A DNA stretch of 64,000 nt, taken from the NCBI RefSeq assembly GCF_002886045.1, contig NZ_CP025791.1, forward strand, positions 4,603,001 through 4,667,000, read 5' to 3'. Both the position numbers and the translations under genes were made by a program. The notes beneath the pieces were generated by a model. The model was not told where the DNA came from. It saw only the letters and a program-made list of their open reading frames with translations, and did no database searches. Positions 16,736 to 26,850 of this stretch are shown piece after piece; positions within the stretch are counted from its first letter, which is position 1, and each line of letters begins with the position of its first letter. The DNA is from Flavivirga eckloniae (lineage in GTDB: Bacteria; Bacteroidota; Bacteroidia; Flavobacteriales; Flavobacteriaceae).

Positions 16736-17905
16736 ATGACCCAAAAAATTGATAATTTAATTGTCAAGTATATAACAAAATCTGCCACTGCAGAAGATTT
16801 AGATTTACTTTCTGAGTGGATTAAAGACCCAGAAAATAAAAAAGAATTTAAAGACTATGTACAAACGCATTACGCTATAACATATAACTTGGAAAATATA
16901 GACCCAGAAGAAACTATAGCATATCTTCTTAAAAGAATACAGAAGGAAAAATCTATAAGCTACAGACTTATAAATCAACCTGTGGTAAGATACATAGCAG
17001 CTGCTTCGGTGGTTCTTTTTATTACAATGGGGATATGGTTTACAAGAACAAATACTGTTATTTCTTCTGATGTAATAGAACCTATCATTGTAAACAACCA
17101 AATCGAGGCAGGTACCAATAAAGCTGTTCTTATATTAGAAGATGGTTCGAATATTATTTTACACAAAGATCGCCCGTATAATGGAGAACATGTTAGTAGC
17201 AATAATGAGGAACTAGTATATAATAACAATGCTACCAATGTTGCAGAAGTTGTTTACAATGTTTTATCTGTTCCGAGAGGCGGGCAATTTTCTGTTAAGC
17301 TTTCAGACGGTACAAAAGTTTGGCTTAATTCCGAATCGCGATTAAAATATCCGAAAAGCTTTATAGAAGGACAAGATCGAGATGTAGAATTAGTTTATGG
17401 AGAGGCCTATTTTGATGTGTCTCCCAGTACAGATCACAATGGAGCTACATTCAAAGTACATATGCAAAATCAAGAAGTTGAGGTGTTAGGTACCGAATTT
17501 AATATTAAAGCCTATCAAGATGAAACTAATATTTACACAACTTTAGTTGAAGGTAAAGTTGCGGTAACAACTAATGATAAAAACGAGATTTTAAAGCCAG
17601 GGGAACAGTCAAACCTTAATATAGAAACGAAAGTAGTACAAATTAATACTATTGATATTTTCAGAGAGATCGCATGGAAAGATGGTGTGTTTAGCTTTAA
17701 AGGCAAAAAGCTTAAGGATATCATGACCGTATTATCCCGATGGTACGATATGGAGGTTGTATATGAAAATAAATCATTAGAAAATAAGCGTTTCAATGGG
17801 ACACTATATAAAAATCAAAAAATCTATGATATCGTTAATTCTATGAAAGAAACTAATGTTATCAATACTTATGAAATTAGAAATAACACTTTAATTATAA
17901 AATAA
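16736..17905 (+). CDS. FecR-family anti-sigma factor of locus A
   Basis: 389 residues. Cytoplasmic N-terminus (1-80) that would hold the sigma factor, one membrane helix (about 81-103), then periplasmic FecR domain (about 175-275; VPRGGQFSVKLSDGTKVWLN, GEAYFDVSPS, VLGTEFNIKAY) and a C-terminal DUF4974-type domain (about 310-389). The C-terminal domain receives the signal from the STN domain of the cognate SusC receptor. Divergent from its sigma gene, 127 bases before the receptor gene, with a stem-loop between. Confidence 0.93.
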   Translation: MTQKIDNLIVKYITKSATAEDLDLLSEWIKDPENKKEFKDYVQTHYAITYNLENIDPEETIAYLLKRIQKEKSISYRLINQPVVRYIAAASVVLFITMGIWFTRTNTVISSDVIEPIIVNNQIEAGTNKAVLILEDGSNIILHKDRPYNGEHVSSNNEELVYNNNATNVAEVVYNVLSVPRGGQFSVKLSDGTKVWLNSESRLKYPKSFIEGQDRDVELVYGEAYFDVSPSTDHNGATFKVHMQNQEVEVLGTEFNIKAYQDETNIYTTLVEGKVAVTTNDKNEILKPGEQSNLNIETKVVQINTIDIFREIAWKDGVFSFKGKKLKDIMTVLSRWYDMEVVYENKSLENKRFNGTLYKNQKIYDIVNSMKETNVINTYEIRNNTLIIK

Positions 17906-17926
17906 AAAGCCTATGATATAAAAACA

Positions 17927-17981
17927 AAAGGAGGATAATAGTACTCATACTTTTCGAACGGTTCAAGACTATTTCCCCCTT
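17927..17981 (+). other. stem-loop in the FecR-SusC spacer, locus A
   Basis: AAAGGAGGATAATAGT (17927-17942) pairs with ACTATTTCCCCCTTT (about 17968-17982) with one bulge and one mismatch. No T-run follows. Comparable hairpins sit in all four FecR-SusC spacers of the window, with differing sequence. Confidence 0.5.
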
Positions 17982-18032
17982 TACAAGGTATTAATCAATT
18001 TAAAAATAAACCAACTAATAACACGTAAATTT

Positions 18033-21000
18033 ATGGAAATTAAATTAACTCATCCTCTTTTAATAACTAAAAGAGCTCTCATATTAATTATGATGCGAAC
18101 GTTTATATTTTTGTTTTGTACTTCTCTCTTTAGCTTAACACCAAATCACGTACTATCGCAAAAAGCAAGAATTACAATTGAGTCTGATATGAAAGTATCT
18201 GTTGATGAAGTATTCGACATGATAACAACTCAGACAAAATATGCTTTTATATATCATGAAAACCTATTTAAAGATTTTCCTAAAGTAGAGTTAAAAAAAG
18301 GAATCATTAGTCTTAATAGGCTTTTTAATAAGAGTTTACCAAAAAAACAAGATTTAAACATTATTGTTACCAAAGACAATACCATCCTTATTAGAGAAAG
18401 GAATAAAAACAACAACAGATTACAAACTATAATTACCGGAACAGTTACTGATGCTGGCGGACTTCCTATAGCTGGTGTCACCGTTTTAGTAAAAGGAACT
18501 ATTACGGGTACTGCTACCGATTTTGATGGCGGATACAGTATTAAAGTTTCAAGTACAGAAAATGTACTGGTATTTTCATCTCTGGGTTTTAAAACACAAG
18601 AGATTACTGTCGGTAATCAAAGCACTATTAATGTAGTTCTTAATGAACAAGCAGATGTATTAGATGAAGTTAAATTAGTATCAACGGGATATCAAAAAAT
18701 CTCAAGAGAAAGAGCAACTGGTTCTTTTGAAAAAGTATCCGAAGAGATTTTAGAAGTAAAAACGGCACAAAATATCCTCTCAAAATTAGAAGGAGAAGTA
18801 ACGGGCGTACTTTTTGATAATGATGGCAACATCACAGTAAGAGGTGAAAGCACCATAAATGCAGTAAACGAGCCTTTAATTGTGGTCGACGGATTCCCGA
18901 TACAACAGAGCTTGTCAACTATAAATCCTAATGATGTGCAGAGTATAACAGTCTTAAAAGATGCAGCCGCAGCATCCATTTGGGGTATACGAGCCGCTAA
19001 CGGAGTTATAGTAATTGTAACTAGAAAAGGAGGGAGGAATCAAAAAATTGCTGTCGATTATACAAGTAATTTCTCTATAACGCAAAAAAGAGATTTAAAC
19101 GATCTGCCTATTACACCTACAAATAGTCTTTTGGAGTTTGAAAAACATAGAGCCGACAATGCATGGCTTTTAGCGACTAGCTCTTTTAATTCATCGCCAG
19201 TTGGAGAAGCATATAAAACTTTTTTAGCGTTAGATTCAGGTGCGCTAACACAAGGAGAGGCAGATGCCATTATTAGTGGCTTAAGAGGTATAGATGTTCG
19301 AAATGAATTTGCAAACCTATTTATATCTAACGAAACTTGGATGCAACATAATCTTAGTATTACAGGAGGAGGTGAAAATAATAGTTTTCGAGCTTCAATA
19401 ACTTATAATGAAAATAAAAACTTAGAATCATCTACAGGAAACAATAGAGGTGATGTTATAGCCAATCTAAGTAATAATATTACCCTTTTGCCAAAATTAA
19501 GTCTTGATGCAAATATTAACTATGTTAATACTGTCTCTAAATCAAATGGAATAAGATGGGGAGAAGTTATTAGCTTACCACAATACCAGAGGATAGTTGA
19601 CGCTAATGGAAATTACGTAACGCAACCGAGAACCATTGATCAATCACTTAAAGATGGTTTTGCTTCAGATGGGTATCCGTATAGTTGGGATTACAATCTA
19701 AAACAAGAACTTGATAATAAAAACAATCGTACGGTTAATACACAACTAAGACTGCAAACCAGTTTAAAATATGATATTACAGATAACTTAAACGTTCAAG
19801 GTCTTTACCAATATGAATATGGATTTAGCAAAACTGAAAACCTTTTTAATGAAGATACATATCGAGTTCGTGATCTGGTAAACAGATTCACAACATTAAA
19901 TGGTACCAGTGGAGCATTAGAAAGTGCTATTCCTAAAGGTGAGATACTAGACCTAGGAGATTCAAATACGGAATCGCATACAGGGAGGTTTCAATTAAAT
20001 TATGATCAATCTTTTAATGATGGCTTACATCAAATCAATGCCATTGCAGGGTATGAGATAAGAAAAACGTTATTTAAAAGTTATCAATCTACGCTCTATG
20101 GTTTTGACTCAAGGTCACTTGCCCATGCTAATTTAAATTACAAGGACGAATTTAGCACTTCACCAAGCGGGGGTAATTCTAGAATTGATGATGGGGTAAA
20201 TATCGAAAATGATGAGAATAGATTTATATCCTATTATGTGAATGCAGCATACACCTACGATAATAAATATACCATAACAGGAAGTACCCGTTTGGATGAT
20301 ACCAATCTTTTTGGTGCTGATGAGGAATATAAGAACATTCCTCTGTACTCATTTGGGGTTAAATGGAATATAAGTAATGAAAACTTTTTCAAAAGTAAGG
20401 TTGTTAATAATCTTACGCTACGAATTACCAATGGTAGTAACGGTAATGTAGATAATAGCACAAGCCCTTTTGTACTATTGAAGCTTGACAATAACTTTAA
20501 TAGTGATATTCCTTTTGCGGGAATAAATAGTGTTAAAAACCCGGAATTGAGATTGGAAAGAGTGTTTGTGAATAATATTGGCCTTGATTTTGGCCTGTGG
20601 AATAATAGACTTAGTGGAAGTATTGAATATTATGAAAGGAAAAGTCAAGATTTATTGTCACAAGTGTCATTTCCATCAATTCTTGGATTTAATTCAGCAT
20701 TGATCAATGCTGGAGAAATGGAAAACAAAGGCTTTGAGATTGGTTTAAATGCTTTAGCAGTTAATGGAAAAAGTTTCAAATACAATACCTCTATTAATTT
20801 TAGTTATAATAAGAATGAGGTTACTAAAGTTGAAGTTCCAGAAGAAACAGTTGTACGTTTTCTGTTTTTTTCAGACCCCATATTAAACAAACCGTTACGA
20901 TACTTATATAGTTATAGATATAACGGGTTGGATAGTAATGGAGATCCGCAGTTTCTTAATGAAAATAACGAGGTAGTCAATGTAGAAGGGCAACTCGCCA

Positions 21001-21554
21001 ATGGAGATAATGCCTCTATTAATAATGTGGAAGGGCTTGTTTTTGAAGGTACAACAACGCCAAAATATTACGGTGCCTGGGTTAACAGGTTTTCGTATAA
21101 AAACTTCTTTATAAGAGCATTGACTACATTCAAATTCGGTCATGTGTTTAGAAATACCGATAATTTTCTGGATTATAGCGATACGAGATTGCCCTTTCTT
21201 ACGAACGTACACGCAGATTTTGATAATCGATGGAGAAACCCGGGAGACGAAAACAGTACAAACATACCAAGACTTCCTGATGCTCCAGGAGATTTAGATC
21301 GAGAGGGATACCGGTATTATAGGAGTGGCGATCATTTAGTAGATGATGCTTCACATATTCGATTGAGAGAAGTGGTGTTAGGTTATAATTTAAGCTCTAA
21401 AGTAGCTAATAAATTAGGACTTAACAGCTTAAGCTTAAGTGTTCAAGGCAATAATTTGGCCTTAATTAATTTCAACAAATGGAACGTAGATCCAGAAAAC
21501 CAATTGTTTGGATTAAGAAAAACATTCACACTAAGTGTTAACGCAAACTTTTAA
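18033..21554 (+). CDS. SusC/RagA TonB-dependent receptor with STN domain, locus A
   Basis: 1173-residue outer-membrane importer. Seen in order: signal sequence (MRTFIFLFCTSLF core; an internal ATG at Met21/22 is possible but the longer start matches locus C); STN signalling domain (about 50-120); carboxypeptidase-D-like domain (ITGTVTDAGGLPIAGVTVLVKG, 130-210); plug (about 215-335; LIVVDGFPIQQ, VLKDAAAASIWGIRAANGVIVIVT); then a beta-barrel ending in Phe (LSVNANF). The STN domain implies signalling to the upstream FecR. The plug motif STGYQKISRERATGSF differs strongly from the GYGATVKKKDLTG of loci B/C, so substrate probably differs. SusD follows 13 bases later. Confidence 0.95.
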   Translation: MEIKLTHPLLITKRALILIMMRTFIFLFCTSLFSLTPNHVLSQKARITIESDMKVSVDEVFDMITTQTKYAFIYHENLFKDFPKVELKKGIISLNRLFNKSLPKKQDLNIIVTKDNTILIRERNKNNNRLQTIITGTVTDAGGLPIAGVTVLVKGTITGTATDFDGGYSIKVSSTENVLVFSSLGFKTQEITVGNQSTINVVLNEQADVLDEVKLVSTGYQKISRERATGSFEKVSEEILEVKTAQNILSKLEGEVTGVLFDNDGNITVRGESTINAVNEPLIVVDGFPIQQSLSTINPNDVQSITVLKDAAAASIWGIRAANGVIVIVTRKGGRNQKIAVDYTSNFSITQKRDLNDLPITPTNSLLEFEKHRADNAWLLATSSFNSSPVGEAYKTFLALDSGALTQGEADAIISGLRGIDVRNEFANLFISNETWMQHNLSITGGGENNSFRASITYNENKNLESSTGNNRGDVIANLSNNITLLPKLSLDANINYVNTVSKSNGIRWGEVISLPQYQRIVDANGNYVTQPRTIDQSLKDGFASDGYPYSWDYNLKQELDNKNNRTVNTQLRLQTSLKYDITDNLNVQGLYQYEYGFSKTENLFNEDTYRVRDLVNRFTTLNGTSGALESAIPKGEILDLGDSNTESHTGRFQLNYDQSFNDGLHQINAIAGYEIRKTLFKSYQSTLYGFDSRSLAHANLNYKDEFSTSPSGGNSRIDDGVNIENDENRFISYYVNAAYTYDNKYTITGSTRLDDTNLFGADEEYKNIPLYSFGVKWNISNENFFKSKVVNNLTLRITNGSNGNVDNSTSPFVLLKLDNNFNSDIPFAGINSVKNPELRLERVFVNNIGLDFGLWNNRLSGSIEYYERKSQDLLSQVSFPSILGFNSALINAGEMENKGFEIGLNALAVNGKSFKYNTSINFSYNKNEVTKVEVPEETVVRFLFFSDPILNKPLRYLYSYRYNGLDSNGDPQFLNENNEVVNVEGQLANGDNASINNVEGLVFEGTTTPKYYGAWVNRFSYKNFFIRALTTFKFGHVFRNTDNFLDYSDTRLPFLTNVHADFDNRWRNPGDENSTNIPRLPDAPGDLDREGYRYYRSGDHLVDDASHIRLREVVLGYNLSSKVANKLGLNSLSLSVQGNNLALINFNKWNVDPENQLFGLRKTFTLSVNANF

Positions 21555-21567
21555 AATTTAACTCATT

Positions 21568-22962
21568 ATGAAAAAAATAGTCTATATAATTCTAAGCACA
21601 ATAATATTATGTGCTTGTGATAGAGAAGAGTACCTTGACATTGAGCCTAAAGGGGTAGTAATTCCTAGTAAAGTAATTGATTACAGATTGTTATTGGATC
21701 AAGAAGAATCAGATTTTGATGCTATATCCCCAGGGTTTTTAAGAACCTATTCCAATACTAATTTGATGTCTGATGATGCTACTTCTGTAGGTGTAGAATT
21801 GAATTTTGATGGCGGAGTATCTAAAAATATGTTCACGTTTGCTGATAATATTTATGAGGAAACTCAAGAAGATCCAGATTGGCAAGCTACTTATGGGCAA
21901 ATTTATGCCTGTAATATAGTTCTCGAAGGCGTATTGGATGCCACCGGTGGTACAGAAGCAGAAAAACGTCAATTATATGCTGAAGCCCTTGTACATAGAG
22001 CATTTGCGTACTTTGTACTTGTTAATCTTTATGGCGTGCATTATAACCCTGCTACAGCAAGTTCAGACCCTGGTGTACCCTTCAGACTAGATACAGAATT
22101 AACCGATGTACAATTTCCTAGACAAAGTATACAAGCAGTCTATGATTTAATATTAAGCGATTTGGATAGCGCTATTAATGACTTACCTGATACTCCGGTG
22201 TATAGTTTTCGCCCTTCAAAAGCAGGGGTATATGCTTTCTTGGCGAGAATTTATCTGTACATGGGGCGTTTTGATGAGGCTAAAACGGCAGCTGATAATT
22301 CCTTGGCACTGCACAATACCATATTGGATTATAGTGCATTTCCAGACATAATTTTTCCTGGTTCTGGTATTGTAACTCTTCCGAGCTATTTAGATGATGT
22401 TCAAATCACTTGGGCCAAGAGTGGTATTCAACCAGCAACAGAATCATTTGCCTTATCTACAGATCTTATAAACCTTATATCCTTTACCGATCAACGTAGG
22501 CGCCTTTTAGCACCCTTTTGGTTGTTTGGTCTTTCAGGAGCCGGTAGTTTCTATGCCGCAGAAAGCTTTAGGATTTACAGAAATGTAGGTTTCTCTGTGC
22601 CTGAAATATTATTAATACGTGCAGAGTGCTATGCAAGAGAAGGAAATGCAGCCATGGCACTTGCTGATTTAAATACGTTACGTGAGGCTAGGTTTACAGG
22701 ACCTTATACACCTTTGGCAAGTACAGATGCAAACGAAGTATTGGATTGGGTAAAGACTGAGCGTCGTGTGGAATTAATGGGTAATGGGATGCGTTACTTT
22801 GATTTAAAGCGTTATAATGTGTTTGATACGCCTACAGATCTTGTGCACACACTAAATGGAACCACATACACATTACCAGCCAATAGTAAAAACTGGGCAC
22901 TACCAATAGCTAGAAGATATATTTTGGCAAACCCAGAAATAGGAGAGAATATTAGGGATTAA
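21568..22962 (+). CDS. SusD/RagB-family surface lipoprotein, locus A
   Basis: 464-residue lipoprotein (lipobox ILCAC, Cys17) that caps the SusC barrel and binds ligand. Typical features: N-terminal DREEYLDIEPKG segment, TPR-like helical core (AEALVHRAFAYFVLVNLYG, VYDLILSDLDSAINDLP, AFLARIYLYMGRFDEA) and a C-terminal region with RRVELMGNGMRYFDLKRYN. Forms an operon with the upstream receptor. A 16-bp hairpin follows directly, before the TlpA-like genes. The ligand is unknown; the lack of glycosidases in this locus makes a glycan less certain than for loci B/C. Confidence 0.94.
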   Translation: MKKIVYIILSTIILCACDREEYLDIEPKGVVIPSKVIDYRLLLDQEESDFDAISPGFLRTYSNTNLMSDDATSVGVELNFDGGVSKNMFTFADNIYEETQEDPDWQATYGQIYACNIVLEGVLDATGGTEAEKRQLYAEALVHRAFAYFVLVNLYGVHYNPATASSDPGVPFRLDTELTDVQFPRQSIQAVYDLILSDLDSAINDLPDTPVYSFRPSKAGVYAFLARIYLYMGRFDEAKTAADNSLALHNTILDYSAFPDIIFPGSGIVTLPSYLDDVQITWAKSGIQPATESFALSTDLINLISFTDQRRRLLAPFWLFGLSGAGSFYAAESFRIYRNVGFSVPEILLIRAECYAREGNAAMALADLNTLREARFTGPYTPLASTDANEVLDWVKTERRVELMGNGMRYFDLKRYNVFDTPTDLVHTLNGTTYTLPANSKNWALPIARRYILANPEIGENIRD

Positions 22963-22974
22963 TCCTCAATAAGA

Positions 22975-23010
22975 AATGTTTAGAGGATATTAGTATATCC
23001 TCTAAACATT
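22975..23010 (+). terminator. 16-bp perfect hairpin after SusD, locus A
   Basis: Arms 22975-22990 and 22995-23010 with a TAGT loop are perfectly complementary. No T-run follows on +, so it may attenuate or protect the mRNA between SusD and the thioredoxin-like genes. Confidence 0.65.
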
Positions 23011-23046
23011 AAAATATAAACCTAAAATCTTATCCAAATACTATTC

Positions 23047-24132
23047 ATGAAAAATCTTTTTTATTTAATATTTAGTATAACATTATGCCTACTAAGTGCT
23101 TGTGTTAACAATAAAGAGAAAGAGGTAAGCGATTCTTGTACCATACATGTAAAAGTAGACGGTAATAGTACAGGTGAGCTTATAATTGCTCCTTACCAAT
23201 CTATAACCTCAATAGAGGTGTACGATAGCTTAAAAATAGTTTCCCCAATAAATAAAAAAACAAATACACTTAAAATTGATACGGTAAAGGCACTAAGAAG
23301 ACTAACACTTAATTACAACAAAAAAACATATCGTACAAAAATATTTACTGCTCCTGGAACATATACATTAACGCTCAAGGACGATAGCATTCATGTAGAT
23401 GGGACTAGTACACATAATGAGTATCTTAAATTAGATATGCTTCTTGAGGGAGACAAAATGGAACGTATTAGATACAAAAGAGAACTTACAAAAGAAGAGA
23501 GTCTATTTAAAAAAAACTATAGTAAAAGTTTAATAGAAGGTATAAAAAAATACCCTAAAAGCTCACCCTTAGCCCAGTTGGTCTATAATCAATTTTGGAT
23601 GACAGATCTAGATACGATTAATACAATTATTAATAGCTTTGATAAAGACTTACAATCAAGTTATTTTTTAAAACAATTAATCGAACGAAAAAATAATTTA
23701 GAACGCGTAGCTATTGGCAAAAAATCGCCTGCATTTTCTCTCCCCACATATCATAATAAAATAATCTCTCTAAACGACTTTAAAGGAAAATATGTATTAA
23801 TAGATTTTTGGGCCTCCTGGTGTCCGCCTTGTATAAAAGGAATTCCTAACCTAAAAAGAATAAGAAAAAGGTTTCCAGAAGAATCGCTTTCAATTATTAG
23901 TATAAGTATAGATGCAAAAAAAGACGATTGGATTAAAGCAGTACAAAAACATGAGATGCCATGGCCACAACTCTTAGATGAATCACCTAAAGTTGCCGAT
24001 ATGTTTGCTGTTACTGCCATTCCCCATTTAGTTATTATATCTCCATCAGGAAAAATAGTATACAAAACTACTGGAGAAGATGAACACCTTGAAATGGTTA
24101 TAGACAATTTCATCAATTCAAAGAACAAATAA
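23047..24132 (+). CDS. TlpA-like thioredoxin lipoprotein 1
   Basis: 361 residues, lipoprotein (LLSAC, Cys19). The N-terminal half (about 30-215) resembles the beta-rich DUF4369-type region plus helices. The C-terminal half is an AhpC/TSA/TlpA-type thioredoxin fold with FWASWCPPC (Cys259/Cys262), DFKGKYVLIDFW and TAIPHLVIISPSGKIV, where the cis-Pro is expected. It should act as a membrane-anchored periplasmic or surface thiol-disulfide oxidoreductase. It is the first of three tandem paralogues after a SusC/SusD pair. The partner protein is not identifiable here. Confidence 0.9.
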   Translation: MKNLFYLIFSITLCLLSACVNNKEKEVSDSCTIHVKVDGNSTGELIIAPYQSITSIEVYDSLKIVSPINKKTNTLKIDTVKALRRLTLNYNKKTYRTKIFTAPGTYTLTLKDDSIHVDGTSTHNEYLKLDMLLEGDKMERIRYKRELTKEESLFKKNYSKSLIEGIKKYPKSSPLAQLVYNQFWMTDLDTINTIINSFDKDLQSSYFLKQLIERKNNLERVAIGKKSPAFSLPTYHNKIISLNDFKGKYVLIDFWASWCPPCIKGIPNLKRIRKRFPEESLSIISISIDAKKDDWIKAVQKHEMPWPQLLDESPKVADMFAVTAIPHLVIISPSGKIVYKTTGEDEHLEMVIDNFINSKNK

Positions 24133-24154
24133 TAAAATAGAAACACTAAAAAGA

Positions 24155-25561
24155 ATGAAACAAACCCTTTATCTAATAAGTTTTGCATTCGTTTTACTCG
24201 GTTGTAAAAAAGAACCAACCCCGGTGGTTGATTATGCCATAATAACGGGACTGGTGAAAAATGTTAAATCTTCTAGCCCAAAACTATCTGTAACCTCAGG
24301 CAAGCGTAGTGATGCTCAAGAATTATCAATAGATGAGAATGGCAAAATCATGGATACTATAAAATCAAATTTTGGAAATTTAACATATTCAAATGGTATA
24401 GATGAATATACAGTTCTCAATGTAAAAAAAGGAGATAGTATTCATATATCATATGATGCCAATGATTTCTCTAATTCATTAACGTTTTCCGGTAAAAACT
24501 ATGAAATAAGCCAATATTTATTTGAAAAAAGAAAAAAAAGAGATACTTACCACTTCCAGGAGCCACGTCCATACAGTTATGGAGAAACGGAATTTAAAAA
24601 GAAACGTAATAAGCTAAAAAGTGATCTGGAAACCTTAATAGCGGATGCTACAAACATTCCGGAAGCATACAAACAAAAGGAAATCAAAAATTTACATTAC
24701 GAGTATCTTTTAGATTTAATCCATTATGAAAGCATGCATATTTATGCGACTAAAAAAGAAGGATTCAAAGTGTCGGATGATTTTCTGAATGAAATGGATA
24801 ACTTTTCATACACCAATGGTAAGGACTTTTTATTTTCTTCAACCTTTTTCCATAAAGGTTATTGGAAACTACTTCAGGAATACTACCAAAAAAAAGCGGC
24901 TTTACAAGCGTCTACAGATTCTATTTCATTCGACTTAGCCCTTGTGAAAATTTTATCAACCAATACGAATGATACCATACGGAATGGTTTGTTAATGGAT
25001 AGAGGCAGAGCCGTTACATATGTAAAAGAGTTACATGAATATTACGATCTTTTTATGAGTACCTCTACTAACGAAAAAGACAAAGAAAAAGTAACAAAAC
25101 TGTATAACAGGGTAAAAAAATTTAGTAGAGGAGAACCTTCGCCGGAATTTCATAATTATGAAAATTATGCCGGGGGAACGACATCATTAAGTGATTTTAA
25201 AGGGAAATATGTCTACATAGATGTATGGGCCACCTGGTGTGGGCCTTGTATGTATGAATTTCCTTTTTTAAAAAAAATTGAAGAAAAATATCATGGTAAA
25301 AACATTGAGTTTGTTGGTATATCTATAGATAAAGCAAAAGACCGTGAGAAATGGAAAAAGACTATTGAAGATAAAGAACTAGGTGGTGTTCAACTCTTAG
25401 CAGACAAAGCTAATTATGATTCGGATTTTATGAAAAGCTATGTGGTACAGGCGGTTCCTAAATTTATTTTGATAGATCCCGAAGGCAAGATTGTACAAAA
25501 TAATGCACCGCGACCATCAGAAACCGAAGCCTTGTCAAAGTTACTAGATGAGGTGCTTTGA
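24155..25561 (+). CDS. TlpA-like thioredoxin lipoprotein 2
   Basis: 468 residues, lipoprotein (LLGC, Cys17). A long N-terminal region (about 20-330, charged and helical; probable DUF4369-like strands at its start) precedes a thioredoxin domain with VWATWCGPC (Cys362/Cys365), GGTTSLSDFKGKYVYIDVW in front, and QAVPKFILIDPEGKIVQ. This domain closely resembles that of the next gene (VDANAPRPSD versus VQNNAPRPSE), indicating recent duplication, while the first paralogue is more distant. 22 bases after the preceding gene, so cotranscribed. Confidence 0.9.
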   Translation: MKQTLYLISFAFVLLGCKKEPTPVVDYAIITGLVKNVKSSSPKLSVTSGKRSDAQELSIDENGKIMDTIKSNFGNLTYSNGIDEYTVLNVKKGDSIHISYDANDFSNSLTFSGKNYEISQYLFEKRKKRDTYHFQEPRPYSYGETEFKKKRNKLKSDLETLIADATNIPEAYKQKEIKNLHYEYLLDLIHYESMHIYATKKEGFKVSDDFLNEMDNFSYTNGKDFLFSSTFFHKGYWKLLQEYYQKKAALQASTDSISFDLALVKILSTNTNDTIRNGLLMDRGRAVTYVKELHEYYDLFMSTSTNEKDKEKVTKLYNRVKKFSRGEPSPEFHNYENYAGGTTSLSDFKGKYVYIDVWATWCGPCMYEFPFLKKIEEKYHGKNIEFVGISIDKAKDREKWKKTIEDKELGGVQLLADKANYDSDFMKSYVVQAVPKFILIDPEGKIVQNNAPRPSETEALSKLLDEVL

Positions 25562-25595
25562 CCAAAATAATAATTTTAAAAATTAACTTAATATC

Positions 25596-26618
25596 ATGAT
25601 TCTTATGACGAATAAAATTGCAAACATGTGTGTTGTTTTACTCTTTATTTTTTTATCCTGTAAAGAGGCACCTAAAAAAGATTATGTAACCATATCTGGT
25701 ACTATTACAAGCAAAAATTCCGATACTTTGTATATACTTGGTAGAGGCTTTACAAAAAGGATGCTTGTGGATGACAACGGTTTTTTTTCAGATACGCTTA
25801 AAGTTACAAACGGAGAACATACATTGTACGACGGAAAAGAACTATCGGCCATGCATTTAAACAACGGGTACAACTTAAAGATTACCCTTGATACCGAAGC
25901 TTTTGATGAAACCATAACCTATGAAGGAGTAGGGGCAGAAACGAATAACTACTTAGTTGAAAGAACACTGTTACATGAAAAGTTGCTTTCAGATACTTCT
26001 ATAATTAAGTTAGAAAAAGAAGCCTTTAATATAAAAACTACTGAAATTTTTAAGCAATTTCATGATTTATTGAAAAGTAAAAAAGGTCTCGATACTAATT
26101 TTGTGACATCGCAAAAAAAGCAATTGGCAGAATTGGAAAAGAAAATGCAAAAACAACGTGAAAAACAACAATACTTTGTTACCGCTTTTGCTAAAGGGAA
26201 AGTCTCGCCAAAATTTACAGATTACGAGAATTACTTAGGAGGTACCACTTCACTGGATGATTTTAATGGTAAATATGTCTACATAGATATCTGGGCCACC
26301 TGGTGTGGGCCTTGTAAAAAAGAAATTCCTTATTTAAAGAAAGTAGAGGAGCAATATCGAAACAAGAATATCGAATTTGTTAGTATTTCCACAGATCGAG
26401 CTAAAGATTATGACACATGGAAGAATATGGTCAAAGAAGAAGAACTTTCTGGTGTTCAATTATACGCAAAGGAAGACACCACATTTACAAATGCTTATAA
26501 AGTTAATGGGATACCCCGATTCATTCTAATTGATCCTCAGGGTAACATTGTGGATGCCAATGCACCGAGGCCTTCAGATAAAACATTAGTTGAATTATTA
26601 AACGAACTGAGTCTTTAA
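25596..26618 (+). CDS. TlpA-like thioredoxin lipoprotein 3
   Basis: 340 residues, lipoprotein (FLSC, Cys22 from the first ATG; Met4 is an alternative start). A shorter N-terminal region than paralogue 2 is followed by a thioredoxin domain with IWATWCGPC (Cys237/Cys240), GGTTSLDDFNGKYVYIDIW and NGIPRFILIDPQGNIV. Last gene of the locus, ending just before a strong terminator. Together the three proteins suggest a surface or periplasmic redox task linked to the locus A importer (inference). Confidence 0.9.
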   Translation: MILMTNKIANMCVVLLFIFLSCKEAPKKDYVTISGTITSKNSDTLYILGRGFTKRMLVDDNGFFSDTLKVTNGEHTLYDGKELSAMHLNNGYNLKITLDTEAFDETITYEGVGAETNNYLVERTLLHEKLLSDTSIIKLEKEAFNIKTTEIFKQFHDLLKSKKGLDTNFVTSQKKQLAELEKKMQKQREKQQYFVTAFAKGKVSPKFTDYENYLGGTTSLDDFNGKYVYIDIWATWCGPCKKEIPYLKKVEEQYRNKNIEFVSISTDRAKDYDTWKNMVKEEELSGVQLYAKEDTTFTNAYKVNGIPRFILIDPQGNIVDANAPRPSDKTLVELLNELSL

Positions 26619-26622
26619 TTCC

Positions 26623-26675
26623 CTAGCTAATAGATTTATGATTTAAAAATCTATTAGTTAGAATGAGTTTTTTTA
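26623..26675 (+). terminator. intrinsic terminator of locus A
   Basis: CTAGCTAATAGATTT (26623-26637) pairs with AAATCTATTAGTTAG (26647-26661; one G-U), and a T7 run follows about 7 bases later. Confidence 0.8.
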
Positions 26676-26755
26676 AACCAAAAAGACTAAAGTAAGAATA
26701 TAGAATCTTTTCTTTAGTGTAAATTATTTGAGTTAGTCACAAAAAGCTAAAGATG

Positions 26756-26788
26756 AAAAAATGGAACCGCATTAGAGGTTCCATTTTT
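26756..26788. terminator. bidirectional terminator between locus A and locus B
   Basis: AAAAATGGAACC (26756-26767) pairs with GGTTCCATTTTT (26777-26788), giving U-rich 3' ends on both strands. It lies downstream of the minus-strand DUF5703 gene and the + strand locus A. Confidence 0.8.
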
Positions 26789-26850
26789 GTTATTAAATAT
26801 ATTAGTAATAGCCTAAATCTAGAATAGACTATTCTAAACATTTTTATATA

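Noticed and set aside
23751-24218. 155-residue minus-strand ORF
   Set aside because: Shadow of the TlpA-like gene; no promoter or domain.
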